Assembly (NCBI GenBank): GCA_040775095.1
Contig: JAXGTD010000051.1
Span: 1 to 25,214 of the forward strand
Reading direction: 5' to 3'
Source: JAXGTD01 sp040775095
Lineage (GTDB): Bacteria; Pseudomonadota; Gammaproteobacteria; Chromatiales; Chromatiaceae
Length of the DNA: 25,214 nt
Position numbers and translations under genes: made by a program. Shown in pieces: positions 15,918 through 23,009 of the stretch; the first letter of the stretch is position 1; each line of letters opens with the position of its first letter. A model generated the notes under the pieces. That model was not told where the DNA came from. It was given only the letters and a program-made list of their open reading frames with translations, and did not search any database.

Positions 15918-17537
15918 TCACAGATCATGACCGAATGCCCCTTCCGAACCGCTCTTGTCCGGCCCCAGGGTGCTCTTCGGCGCCGTCTTCGACGCCGGCC
16001 GGCGACCCTCCAGGCGTCCCATCAGATAGAACTCGACGTCGCTGGGCTCGACAAAGTCGTCGGTGGGCAGCTTGACCAGATCGGTCTCGAACGGGCGCGC
16101 CAGGCGCGGCGTGACGAAGATCACCAGCTCGGTCTGCCCCTTCTGATACTCCTGGCTGCGAAACAGCGCGCCGATGATGGGGACATCGGCGAGACCGGGG
16201 AACTTGTTGAGTCCCTCGCGCAGGGTCTCGCTCAAGAGACCGGCGATGGCGATGGTCTGGCCGCTGGGCACCTCGACGGTGGCGTTGGCGCCACGGCTGC
16301 GCAGGCTCGGGACCACGGTGACGGCGGTCGATTGGCTGGGCGTCAGCGCAATCGAGGTCTCGCTACTCAGTTCGGACACGGACACGTTGACCTTCAGGCT
16401 GATGAGTCCGGAATCGAGCACGATCGGGACGAAGGTCAGCTGGATGCCGAACTTCTTGTATTCGATCGCGATATTGCCCTGATCATCCGGAACGGGCACC
16501 GGGAACTCGCCGCCGGAGAGAAAGTCCGCCTGCTGGCCGCTGAGTGTCGTCAGGTTCGGCTCGGCGAGGATCTTCGCCAGGCCCTGGGTCTTGGCAATGT
16601 CCAGGACGACGTTGAAATAGAAATTTCCGCTGAGAAAGTTTGCGAACAGGCCGGTGTCGGAAATCGCTGCATCCGATGGCTTGAACTGGGGCGCAAAGGG
16701 GCTGCCCAGCCCGTCCTGCCCCGGGCGCAGCGGAAACGTGAACGGGGAAGTCCCGTCCGGGAGCACCACGTCGGGAAACGTCGCACCGCCATTGACGGCA
16801 CCGATCTTGATGCTGCCACCGTCGTACAGGCCAGCAAGATCGACATCGAAGCGCCGCGTCAGCGCGCGCTGGATCTCGGCGACCTTCACCTCCAGCAGCA
16901 CCTGCTGCGCTCCGCCGACCTGCAACAGATTGATCACGTTACGTTGCGCCCCGGTCTGGGTACCACCCTGGGTACCGCCCTGTGCCCCCTGCCCGAATCT
17001 CCGGCTTCCGACCCTGGTCGCGTAGCTCTCGGCCAGACGCAGCGCGGCATCCATCTTCACCGGACTGGAGACCTCGCCGCTGAGCACAATGGCACCCTGG
17101 GCCGACTCCACCCGGATGCCCTCGCCGGGCAGGAAGCGGTGCAGTTTTTCCTTGAGTGTCTGCAGGTCGTGGGTGACCTCCAGGCCGATCTGGCGCTGCA
17201 CCCGGTCGCCCGCGTCCCACAGGATCATGTTGGTCGTGCCAAGCTCTTTGCCGTTGATGTAGAGCTGTCTTGGGTTGATGACCAGGATGTCCGCGATGGC
17301 CGGATTGGCGATCGACACCCGCGCGACCGTCTCGCGCAGATCCACGATGCGGGACTTGTCGATCGGCACGATGATGGTCTGTTGATCGCGCAGCGGACTC
17401 GGCGTCGAGATACCCCCAACGCCGCCGCTGGCGCCGGCGTTGGATGCGGCACTGCAGAGGCAGCACAGCAGGCACGCGAGGGTCGCGACGGGCCGATGCG
17501 TCCTGTCGAAGACAAGGCCGAGGATGGTTCCTGTCAT
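15918..17537 (-). CDS. rcpA: RcpA/CpaC: outer-membrane secretin of the Tad pilus
   Basis: A 539-residue protein with a signal peptide (ATLACLLCCLCSAASNAGA). An N-terminal pilus-secretin domain follows (IIVPIDKSRIVDLRETVARV, NPRQLYINGKELGTTNMILW). A BON-like segment carries the IVLSGEVSSPVKMDAALRLA block. The C-terminal secretin domain (about 240-480) has VEVPSGQTIAIAGLLSE and DVPIIGALFRSQEYQKGQTE followed by LVIFVTPRLA. It forms the multimeric outer-membrane channel for Flp fibres. A short Gly/Thr/Gln repeat (GAQGGTQGGTQTGAQ, near residue 190) sits in the linker before the secretin domain. The ATG at 17537 overlaps the rcpC stop as ATGA. Confidence 0.95.
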   Translation of the reverse strand: MTGTILGLVFDRTHRPVATLACLLCCLCSAASNAGASGGVGGISTPSPLRDQQTIIVPIDKSRIVDLRETVARVSIANPAIADILVINPRQLYINGKELGTTNMILWDAGDRVQRQIGLEVTHDLQTLKEKLHRFLPGEGIRVESAQGAIVLSGEVSSPVKMDAALRLAESYATRVGSRRFGQGAQGGTQGGTQTGAQRNVINLLQVGGAQQVLLEVKVAEIQRALTRRFDVDLAGLYDGGSIKIGAVNGGATFPDVVLPDGTSPFTFPLRPGQDGLGSPFAPQFKPSDAAISDTGLFANFLSGNFYFNVVLDIAKTQGLAKILAEPNLTTLSGQQADFLSGGEFPVPVPDDQGNIAIEYKKFGIQLTFVPIVLDSGLISLKVNVSVSELSSETSIALTPSQSTAVTVVPSLRSRGANATVEVPSGQTIAIAGLLSETLREGLNKFPGLADVPIIGALFRSQEYQKGQTELVIFVTPRLARPFETDLVKLPTDDFVEPSDVEFYLMGRLEGRRPASKTAPKSTLGPDKSGSEGAFGHDL

Positions 17538-18439
17538 CGGATCACCTGCGGCGCTTCCGCGGCCGGCGTATCGGTGTCCGCTGGCAGTGCACGCGCCACC
17601 GGCGCCTTGTCATCCGTCAACGACAGATCGCCTTCCAGCTCCGCCCTGGTGCCGCGTATGACCGTGACGTGGAACGACGAATCGCGGTCGCGCCCGGCCA
17701 TGCGTGCACCGAGTGCGGACGCCAGCGCGGCGGATTCGGATACCGGCGCGGGCAGCCCACCCACTTGGGCGCCGCCGGTCCCCGCATCGACCTGGACGCG
17801 ATCGCTCTGGTGGCGCAGCGTCAGCCGCACGTCACCGCTCTCGGTGGCCTCGGCCAGCAACTCCGCCTGGCGCGGGTTGACCTCGAGCGTGACCGCCTTC
17901 GCCTGCATGGCGCCCTCCTGGGCCGCCTGCAGGGCCTGTCCGACCGCGAGGATCTTGAGGTCCTGCAGCACCGTGCGCGCCTTGCCCCCGCGTGGGGTGG
18001 AGATCACATCGACGCGACTGCCGGGCCGCAGGAAGCCCGATACGCCGCTGACGTCGTTGATCCGCACGGTGATGGCGCGCATACCCGGCGCGAGCATCGC
18101 CGAGAGGATGTTGCTCTCCTCCCCACTCAGCAGCCGTTTGGAAACGATGATCTCGCCGGTATAGACGGGCTCCTTCAGGGACCGGCCGAGCAGCTCGTCG
18201 GCGGCGCTGACGGCCCCCTCCGGCACCAGCGCACGCGGCACCTGCAGCATGCGCAGATAGGTCTGGTCGATGCTGGTCGCCACCGGGATGTCCTTCGCGG
18301 CGGCGACAACCGTTGCCGTCTCCGGCACTTCCCCGTCGGAGGCCCCGAGCTTTCGGTCGAGCCAGGCGTTGCCGAGGAAGGCAACGGCCGAGGCCAGGGC
18401 CAGCGAAAAAAGGATGGTGACCAGGCTGCCGGCGCTCAT
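17534..18439 (-). CDS. rcpC: RcpC/CpaB: periplasmic Tad assembly protein with SAF domain
   Basis: A 301-residue protein with an N-terminal membrane anchor (LVTILFSLALASAVAFLG). A SAF/antifreeze-like domain follows (TVVAAAKDIPVATSIDQTYL, VYTGEIIVSKRLLSGEESN), then the RcpC core (MRAITVRINDVSGVSGFLRP, GSRVDVISTPRG, RTVLQDLKILAVGQ). CpaB/RcpC is an inner-membrane-anchored periplasmic protein that may bind peptidoglycan and connect the platform to the secretin. I start at the ATG at 18439 with AGGA 10 bases upstream; the frame continues open to 18664 inside the ATPase gene but that part is not protein-like. Its stop overlaps the rcpA start. Confidence 0.93.
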   Translation of the reverse strand: MSAGSLVTILFSLALASAVAFLGNAWLDRKLGASDGEVPETATVVAAAKDIPVATSIDQTYLRMLQVPRALVPEGAVSAADELLGRSLKEPVYTGEIIVSKRLLSGEESNILSAMLAPGMRAITVRINDVSGVSGFLRPGSRVDVISTPRGGKARTVLQDLKILAVGQALQAAQEGAMQAKAVTLEVNPRQAELLAEATESGDVRLTLRHQSDRVQVDAGTGGAQVGGLPAPVSESAALASALGARMAGRDRDSSFHVTVIRGTRAELEGDLSLTDDKAPVARALPADTDTPAAEAPQVIR

Positions 18440-18446
18440 CGCGTGA

Positions 18447-19877
18447 TCATCCTGCCGATGTCCCCCTGTCCAACCGGTTGGAAGCCCCCGTGACGAAGTA
18501 ATTCGTCCATGCCCAGTCCAGCGCGGCCTCGTCAACCGCGGTGCCGGTATAGCGCGCAAAGTCCGCCGCCAGCCCGAGCAGGTCCCGCGGGTGGCACTGC
18601 AGCAGCGGCGTGCCCGTGGTGGCGTAGCGTTCGCGCAGCAGATGCTCCGCGAGGCGGCCGGCATCCGGGATGCGCAGCCCGCCGCAGACCTGATGCCAGA
18701 TCTCGCGGTATTCCCGCTCGGTCGCCGGCTCGAACCGTATCTTATAACCGATTCGACGCAGGAACGCCTCGTCGGCCAGCGCCTCCGGCTCCAGATTCGT
18801 GGAGAAGACCAGCACCATGTCGAAAGGGATCGAGAAGTGCGTGCCAGTCTTCAGCCAGAGCTGATCCCTGCCCTCGTCCAGCGGCAGGATCCAGCGATCG
18901 AGCAGCGCCTTGACACTGACGCGCTGCCGCCCGAGGTCGTCGATCAGCAGCATGCCCGTGTTCGCGCGCATCTGCAACGGCGCCGTGTACTGCCGCGTCT
19001 CGGCGCTGTACTGCAGCTCGAGCATGTCCTGCGTCAATTCACCCCCGACCGTCACCATCGGGCGCTCGCAGAGCACGAAGCGCTCGTCGAAGCCCTGCCG
19101 CAGCTCGACCGCCGCCGCCTCCTCCATGGCGACCGCCCGGTGCACGCCGGCATCGAAATAGCCGATCACGCTGCCGCTCACCAGCACGGCCCGCGGCAGC
19201 AGCACCGGCGGGCCGAGCAGCCGGCTCATGCGTCGCGCGATGAAGCTCTTGCCGGTACCAGGATGGCCGTAGATGAACACCGAGCGGCCGGAGCGCACCG
19301 CCGGTCCAAGCCGGTCGAGCAGTTCCCTGTCGATGACGGTGTCGGCAAAGACATCGTGCACGCGGGAGCGCATGACGGGCACTGCCCCCGCGGACTGGGC
19401 CGCGACGATCTGCTCGTAGGTCGCCATGGTCACCGGGGCCGCACCGACGTAGCCATCGCGCTCGAAGGCCTGCGCCGCCAGCACCCGGCCCCGATCAGTG
19501 AGGCCGAAACGCAGTTGTCGCGTGTCCTCGCGCTGGGTGTGAAGCTGCACGCGCCCCTCGGCGCGCAGGAAGTCCATGACCGGTTCAACGATGGCCCCGG
19601 GCAGCCCGAGGTGTCGGGCCAGATCGAGCAGATTGAGCACGCCGGAGGCCGCCAGGTGCTTGGAGACCAGGTCGGCCAGGAACAGCCGCGTGAGTCCGGT
19701 GTCGGCAAGGCTGCCCGGTCGCGGCGCCAGCGCCGCGAGGTGGCGTAAGGTCGCAGCGTCTATCGGGCCGACTTCATGCAAGGGTGTGGATCTCGCCAAA
19801 TACGCAAGGAAGAAGTCGAGCGCGTGCCGAGGGTCGGGCTCGAACCCGCGTTCAGCACCCGCTCGGGACCATGGCAC
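18447..19877 (-). CDS. AAA+ ATPase embedded in the tad locus, function unknown
   Basis: A 476-residue protein. Residues 1-170 contain helical, winged-helix-like sequence (LVSKHLAASGVLNLLDLARH, GLTDRGRVLAAQAFERDGYV). From about 180 there is an AAA+ module: Walker A GHPGTGKS (204-211), Walker B LLIDD (310-314, inside TGMLLIDDLGRQRV), sensor-1 VFSTNLEP (about 357-364) and arginine-finger-like FLRRIGYKIRF (372-382). A C-terminal helical lid follows (CHPRDLLGLAADFARYTG). The layout recalls MoxR/RavA-like remodelling ATPases. Related ATPases occur beside pilus/Tad genes elsewhere, but I know no experimental role. It lies 72 bp after tadV and 7 bp before rcpC, so it is very likely co-expressed with pilus genes. 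The start is the GTG at 19877, without a good ribosome-binding site, so the true N-terminus is uncertain. Confidence 0.82.
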   Translation of the reverse strand: MPWSRAGAERGFEPDPRHALDFFLAYLARSTPLHEVGPIDAATLRHLAALAPRPGSLADTGLTRLFLADLVSKHLAASGVLNLLDLARHLGLPGAIVEPVMDFLRAEGRVQLHTQREDTRQLRFGLTDRGRVLAAQAFERDGYVGAAPVTMATYEQIVAAQSAGAVPVMRSRVHDVFADTVIDRELLDRLGPAVRSGRSVFIYGHPGTGKSFIARRMSRLLGPPVLLPRAVLVSGSVIGYFDAGVHRAVAMEEAAAVELRQGFDERFVLCERPMVTVGGELTQDMLELQYSAETRQYTAPLQMRANTGMLLIDDLGRQRVSVKALLDRWILPLDEGRDQLWLKTGTHFSIPFDMVLVFSTNLEPEALADEAFLRRIGYKIRFEPATEREYREIWHQVCGGLRIPDAGRLAEHLLRERYATTGTPLLQCHPRDLLGLAADFARYTGTAVDEAALDWAWTNYFVTGASNRLDRGTSAG

Positions 19878-19949
19878 GCGCTCACCCGACGACGCCGCCT
19901 GCTTCCCGATGCCGACCGCCGATCTGCCATCGCGCGCTGCACGTCGTCG

Positions 19950-20498
19950 TCAACCGAACAGCAACGGCGCGGCGATGGCGCCAAACGCGATGGCCGGGGC
20001 CATCGGGACCCGGGCGGCCATGGCCTCGTCCGCCCGCGGGGGGACATAGGCGACCTGGCCGGTGGCCCACAGCGTGCGCAGCATCGCGCGATAACGCACG
20101 AATGGCGGGGCGGCGCCCCGGGCCTTCCAGGCATAGATGCCGAAGGCCAGCGCCCAGACCAGGCCCGACAACAGGTAGAGCAACACCGCGTAGAGGATCA
20201 GCCTCGCGCCCAGCAGGCTGCCGATGGCCGCGACCAGCTTGACGTCGCCGCCGCCGGTCATGCCCAACGCAAAGCCGGGGGTCAGGAGCGCAAGGCCCAA
20301 CGCGAATCCGGCCAGGCTGCCCAACGCGCCGGCGGTGCCGCCATACCAGATCGAAAGGCCCAGCCCAAGACCGGTTCCGCAGACGAACAGCGCATTCGGA
20401 ATGCGGCGGGTCGCCAGGTCGACCACGGCCGCGACCGAGACCAGACAGGCGACGACGACAAAGCTCAGCGTCGGCAGGACCGATCCGTCGGGGCTCAT
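19950..20498 (-). CDS. tadV: TadV/CpaA: prepilin peptidase (A24 aspartic protease)
   Basis: A 182-residue membrane protein with about six hydrophobic helices. The two catalytic aspartates of A24 peptidases are in place: Asp27 in VVDLATRRIPNALF and Asp85 in MTGGGDVKLVAAIGS (the GxGD motif). The protein lacks the N-terminal methylase part of PilD, as expected for TadV/CpaA. It cleaves the leader of Flp and of the TadE-type pseudopilins, all of which here show Gly|xxxxE sites. Start ATG at 20498, about 200 bp downstream of flp, with a strong hairpin in between. Confidence 0.93.
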   Translation of the reverse strand: MSPDGSVLPTLSFVVVACLVSVAAVVDLATRRIPNALFVCGTGLGLGLSIWYGGTAGALGSLAGFALGLALLTPGFALGMTGGGDVKLVAAIGSLLGARLILYAVLLYLLSGLVWALAFGIYAWKARGAAPPFVRYRAMLRTLWATGQVAYVPPRADEAMAARVPMAPAIAFGAIAAPLLFG

Positions 20499-20567
20499 GT
20501 CAAACCGATGGCATGGGGCGCGGCATGGACGCAGAGACGCCGTGCAACCTCTTTCCTAAACGACCCC

Positions 20568-20598
20568 GCGCCCCCTTGCCGACACGGCGAGAGGGCGC
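20568..20598 (-). other. Strong stem-loop between flp and tadV
   Basis: A 14-bp stem (one mismatch, one G-T wobble) with a 3-base loop: GCGCCCCCTTGCCG / CGGCGAGAGGGCGC on the plus strand. No U-tract follows on the minus strand. A hairpin after the pilin gene would fit partial termination or 3'-end protection, letting the abundant major pilin be made in excess over the assembly machinery. That role is inference. The rest of 20499-20696 shows no gene. Confidence 0.5.
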
Positions 20599-20696
20599 GA
20601 GGGCAGAGCACGCGCGGTGCCGCGAAGATCGGCCTGCATCCCCCCGTCGTTGGCGACCGACGCTGGCCTAACCCTCTGTGCACCCGCTCGATGACT

Positions 20697-20861
20697 CTAC
20701 TTCATCTGGTTGACAATGTTGCTCATCGAGCTGTTGGCAGCGGGGCCCAGGGTCGCCCAGATGCCCGCGGCGATTGCGGCGATTGCGGCGACGACGATCA
20801 ACCACTCCACCAGCTCGGCGCCCTCTTCGTCGTTCCAGAGCTTCAGCAGAAAGTCTTTCAT
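20697..20861 (-). CDS. flp: Flp major pilin
   Basis: A 54-residue prepilin, MKDFLLKLWNDEEG|AELVEW... The cleavage site for TadV is after Gly14, with Glu at +5 of the mature protein. A hydrophobic helix follows (LIVVAAIAAIAAGIWATLG), then a short polar tail NSSMSNIVNQMK. This is the hallmark of the Flp subfamily of type IVb pilins, which polymerise into bundled adhesive fibres. Start ATG at 20861 with AGGA 8 bases upstream; the stop is TAG. It is the first gene of the locus and the only Flp copy in the window. The tandem Ala-Ile codons create a small GATTGCGGC repeat in the DNA. Confidence 0.95.
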   Translation of the reverse strand: MKDFLLKLWNDEEGAELVEWLIVVAAIAAIAAGIWATLGPAANSSMSNIVNQMK

Positions 20862-21053
20862 TAGCGTGGTCCTGTATTGTTATGAATTGGCCATTGCGGC
20901 GGTCTGCCACCCGGGCACGCCGCCCTTCTCTGCTCGATCAAGACCCTGGCCGTCTCCTCTTGCCCTAGCTGTTCGGGGGCGCCCAGAGCGTCCAGCCTTG
21001 ATGTCTGCGCCTCGCGGTCGGGCCACGTTGTTTCACGTACGCCCACCGCGGTA

Positions 21054-21082
21054 TATAGCATACCAGGCCGGCCTTCGGACAA
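21054..21082 (-). promoter_or_regulatory. Candidate sigma-70 promoter for flp/tad
   Basis: On the minus strand TTGTCC (21077-21082) and GCTATA (21054-21059) are separated by 17 bp, the optimal sigma-70 spacing. Transcription would start near 21047, leaving a 5' leader of about 185 bases before flp. The -10 region lies within a small inverted repeat, GGTATgctatATACC. Both boxes differ from consensus, so the call is tentative. Confidence 0.4.
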
Positions 21083-21096
21083 AGGTCGACTCGTGC

Positions 21097-21127
21097 ACAA
21101 AAACGCGTACCAATACGCGATTTTTGT
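21097..21127. promoter_or_regulatory. Near-perfect inverted repeat upstream of the flp promoter
   Basis: ACAAAAACGCGTA, a 4-base spacer, then TACGCGATTTTTGT: a 13-bp inverted repeat broken only by one extra base. It lies just upstream of the candidate flp -35 box, in an activator-like position. The T-runs on both sides would also let it act as a back-up bidirectional terminator for transcripts leaving the rubrerythrin gene. Confidence 0.5.
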
Positions 21128-21174
21128 TGACATGGGTCAATCGCACAACGGTCCGCGCGGTACTGTCGCACACG

Positions 21175-21198
21175 AAAAAGGGGCGCCAGGCGCCCCTT
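21175..21198 (-). terminator. Intrinsic terminator for the oxyR-rubrerythrin transcript
   Basis: Read on the minus strand, GGGGCGCC-T-GGCGCCCC is a perfect 8-bp GC stem (in practice with a larger loop), directly followed by CTTTTT-type U-tract sequence. It is the best intrinsic terminator in the window. It lies about 170 bp beyond the rubrerythrin stop, with Repeat B copy 1 in between. Confidence 0.75.
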
Positions 21199-21199
21199 C

Positions 21200-21368
21200 G
21201 GATCTCCGCATGAGGAAACGCCGACTGAAAGGCGTTTCCCGTCCGGACCATGGCAGGCCCGGCATTGTCGAGCGCGGCAGACGCTTGAAATGGAGCACCT
21301 CGCGCGTCGCGCCTCGCGAGATGCGAACTGATCAAATGCCCGGAAGGCATTTGATCAGCGTCTCCTTA
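21200..21368 (+). repeat. Repeat B, copy 1 (MITE/ERIC-like, palindromic ends)
   Basis: Aligns in the same orientation to 23010-23171, with small indels. Shared blocks include GGATCTC at the left end, GAAAG.CG.TTCC, GGCCCGGCA, TGAAATGG.GC, CTCGCGAG and GATCAGCGTCTCC at the right end. It has a perfect 9-bp stem GGAAACGCC/GGCGTTTCC on the left (21213-21239) and a perfect 12-bp stem TGATCAAATGCC/GGCATTTGATCA with a 5-base loop on the right (21329-21357). The right end reaches the rubrerythrin stop codon. No coding capacity is seen. Confidence 0.65.
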
Positions 21369-21785
21369 GGCGTCGAGGTTATCCAGCGCCTTCTGGAAGC
21401 GGTTGGCATGGGAGCGCTCGGCCTTGGCCAGCGTCTCGAACCAGTCGGCGATCTCCTCGAAACCCTCGTCGCGCGCGGTCTTGGCCATACCCGGGTACAT
21501 GTCGGTGTACTCGTGGGTCTCGCCGGCGATGGCGGACTTCAGATTGGCGTCGGTGCCACCGATCGGCAGACCGGTGGCCGGGTCGCCAACCTGCTCCAGG
21601 TACTCGAGGTGGCCGTGCGCATGGCCCGTCTCTCCCTCGGCCGTGGAGCGGAAGACCGCCGCGACGTCGTTGTAACCCTCGACATCGGCCTTGGAGGCGA
21701 AGTAGAGGTAGCGACGATTGGCCTGGGACTCGCCAGCGAAGGCCTCTTTCAAGCTGTTCTCGGTCTTACTGCCTTTCAGTTCCAC
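21366..21785 (-). CDS. Stand-alone rubrerythrin (ferritin-like diiron peroxidase domain)
   Basis: A 139-residue protein made of one ferritin-like four-helix bundle. The diiron ligand pattern is visible: Glu in KEAFAGESQANRRY, ExxH in AEGETGHAHGHLEY, Glu in AIAGETHEYTDMYP, and ExxH in AKAERSHANRF. There is no C-terminal rubredoxin CxxC domain, so it is shorter than classical ~190-residue rubrerythrins and must take electrons from a separate donor. The family reduces hydrogen peroxide in the cytoplasm of anaerobic or microaerophilic bacteria. The start is a GTG at 21785 with GAGGTAA about 8 bases upstream; no ATG fits as well. It lies 139 bp downstream of oxyR on the same strand, behind a candidate OxyR site, and probably has its own promoter. 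Confidence 0.9.
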   Translation of the reverse strand: MELKGSKTENSLKEAFAGESQANRRYLYFASKADVEGYNDVAAVFRSTAEGETGHAHGHLEYLEQVGDPATGLPIGGTDANLKSAIAGETHEYTDMYPGMAKTARDEGFEEIADWFETLAKAERSHANRFQKALDNLDA

Positions 21786-21862
21786 TTTTTACTTACCTCA
21801 GATTGGGTGGTCGAGATGGGGTGGTCTAGGTGCGCGATGCCAGGTCGACATCCGACGTGCCG

Positions 21863-21928
21863 CACCTTACCCCGCGATCCGGCGGCGGGCAATTGTTTGT
21901 TCCAATGACCACGATAGGCTTTCTTTAT
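21863..21928 (-). promoter_or_regulatory. Candidate OxyR operator and promoter for rubrerythrin
   Basis: 21892-21928 matches the ATAGntnnnanCTAT-N7-ATAGntnnnanCTAT OxyR pattern at 14 of 20 fixed positions with exact 15-7-15 spacing: halves ATTGTTTGTTCCAAT and ATAGGCTTTCTTTAT on the plus strand. On the minus strand a possible -35 TTGCCC begins at its last base, followed after 17 bp by TAAGGT as -10. A site abutting the -35 is the normal arrangement for OxyR-activated promoters. The operator overlaps the last codons of oxyR itself. Confidence 0.42.
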
Positions 21929-22902
21929 CGATCTGGCACTGAAGATACCTCTGGCGCCTGGGCATCCTCCCCGACGGCCTCGATGAAACGCACGCACTCC
22001 GGGGCGCCGACGCGGATCGCATCGGCAATGACCTGCACGGCGTCGACCCGCGGGAAGGTCCGACGCCAGGCGAGCGCGACCCGGCGCCTCGGCGGTGTAC
22101 CGGAAAAGGGTCTGGAACAGACGAGCCTGGGGCCGAAGCGTTCCGGCGATGCCGCGCTGCAGGGAAGCACCGTGATACCGACCCCGCTGGCGACCATGAG
22201 CCGAATCGTCTCCAGTGACCCCCCCTCCAGGTTGCGCGGCGACAGCCCCTCCCGACCACCGCGCTGCAGACAGCCGGGACAGGCCTGTAGCACCTGGTCC
22301 CTGAAGCAGTGTCCGGCGCCCAGCAACAGCACCTTTTCGTCGCCCAGACCGGCGCTGTCGACGCTCTCGCGCCCCGCCCAGGGGTGCCCCTCGGGCAGCA
22401 GCACAACAAAGTCCTCGTCATAGAGCGGCAGCGTGAGAATACCCGGCTCGTCGAACGGCAGCGAGATGACAATGACATCGAGGTCGCCCCGCTTGAGTCG
22501 TTCGGCCAGCACCGCGGTGAAGTTCTCCTCGATGACCAGCGGCATCGCCGGCGCGCGCTCCATCAGCCGGGGAATCAGGTGCGGAAGCAGGTAGGGGCCA
22601 ACCGTATAGATCGCACCGAGCCGCAGTGCCCCGATCAACGGATCGCGACCCTGGCGCGCGAGATGGGTGATGCCCTGCGCCTCCTCGAGCACACGCTGGG
22701 CCTGCTCGACGATCTGGTGTCCGATCGCCGTGATGGTGACCTCCCCACTGCCGCGCTCGAAAAGGCTTACCCCAAGCTCGTCCTCGAGCTTGCGCACGGC
22801 CACGCTCAGTGTCGGCTGACTGACGAAACAGGCCTCCGCCGCGCGCCCAAAGTGGCGTTCGCGGGCGACCGCGACGATGTAGCGAAACTCGTTCAGGGTC
22901 AT
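21925..22902 (-). CDS. oxyR: OxyR, peroxide-sensing LysR-type regulator
   Basis: A 325-residue LysR-family regulator. The N-terminal winged helix-turn-helix spans about 1-60 (FGRAAEACFVSQPTLSVAVR). The effector domain holds the OxyR redox pair in E. coli numbering, Cys199 in GHCFRDQVLQ and Cys208 nine residues later (AC), which form the peroxide-induced disulphide. The CLQ cysteine at 211 is an extra. The domain also contains ETIRLMVASGVGITVLP, typical of OxyR. The C-terminus is longer than in E. coli (305 residues). Oxidised OxyR activates peroxide-defence genes, and the adjacent rubrerythrin is a natural target. Start ATG at 22902. Upstream on the minus strand lies a T-rich run but no clear autoregulatory site. 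Confidence 0.95.
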   Translation of the reverse strand: MTLNEFRYIVAVARERHFGRAAEACFVSQPTLSVAVRKLEDELGVSLFERGSGEVTITAIGHQIVEQAQRVLEEAQGITHLARQGRDPLIGALRLGAIYTVGPYLLPHLIPRLMERAPAMPLVIEENFTAVLAERLKRGDLDVIVISLPFDEPGILTLPLYDEDFVVLLPEGHPWAGRESVDSAGLGDEKVLLLGAGHCFRDQVLQACPGCLQRGGREGLSPRNLEGGSLETIRLMVASGVGITVLPCSAASPERFGPRLVCSRPFSGTPPRRRVALAWRRTFPRVDAVQVIADAIRVGAPECVRFIEAVGEDAQAPEVSSVPDR

Positions 22903-23009
22903 CGTGGGACGAGAAAAAATGCGTCGGCTGTCATAGAACGGATTGTCCGAGGTTGCCGCTATCGAGGCTTGCTGCTAGAAGAACTACCAGTGGAACGAAG
23001 ACTACCAGC

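Noticed and set aside
10466..18164. Very long plus-strand frames antisense to tad genes (10466-12766, 12501-14123, 15543-18164)
   Set aside because: Their products are rich in Arg, Gln, His and Pro with no domain, and they mirror well-supported minus-strand genes; they are a GC-rich codon-position artefact.
19826..19860. tRNA-like T-arm on the minus strand (GGTTCGAGCCC)
   Set aside because: The flanking bases do not form a 5-bp T-stem, no acceptor or anticodon arm is found, and the stretch codes for the N-terminus of the AAA+ ATPase.
20894..20909. Sigma-54-like site upstream of flp (TGGCAG ... GCAA on the minus strand)
   Set aside because: GG-to-GC spacing is 9 rather than 10 and the -12 TTGC element is absent.
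21097..21127. The flp-upstream palindrome as primary terminator of the rubrerythrin transcript
   Set aside because: A stronger GC stem with U-tract lies earlier on the same strand at 21175-21198, so a regulatory or back-up role is more likely.
22935..22965. OxyR autoregulatory site upstream of oxyR
   Set aside because: One half (ATAGCGGCAACCTCG on the minus strand) matches 7 of 10 positions, but the partner half at the correct spacing matches only 2.
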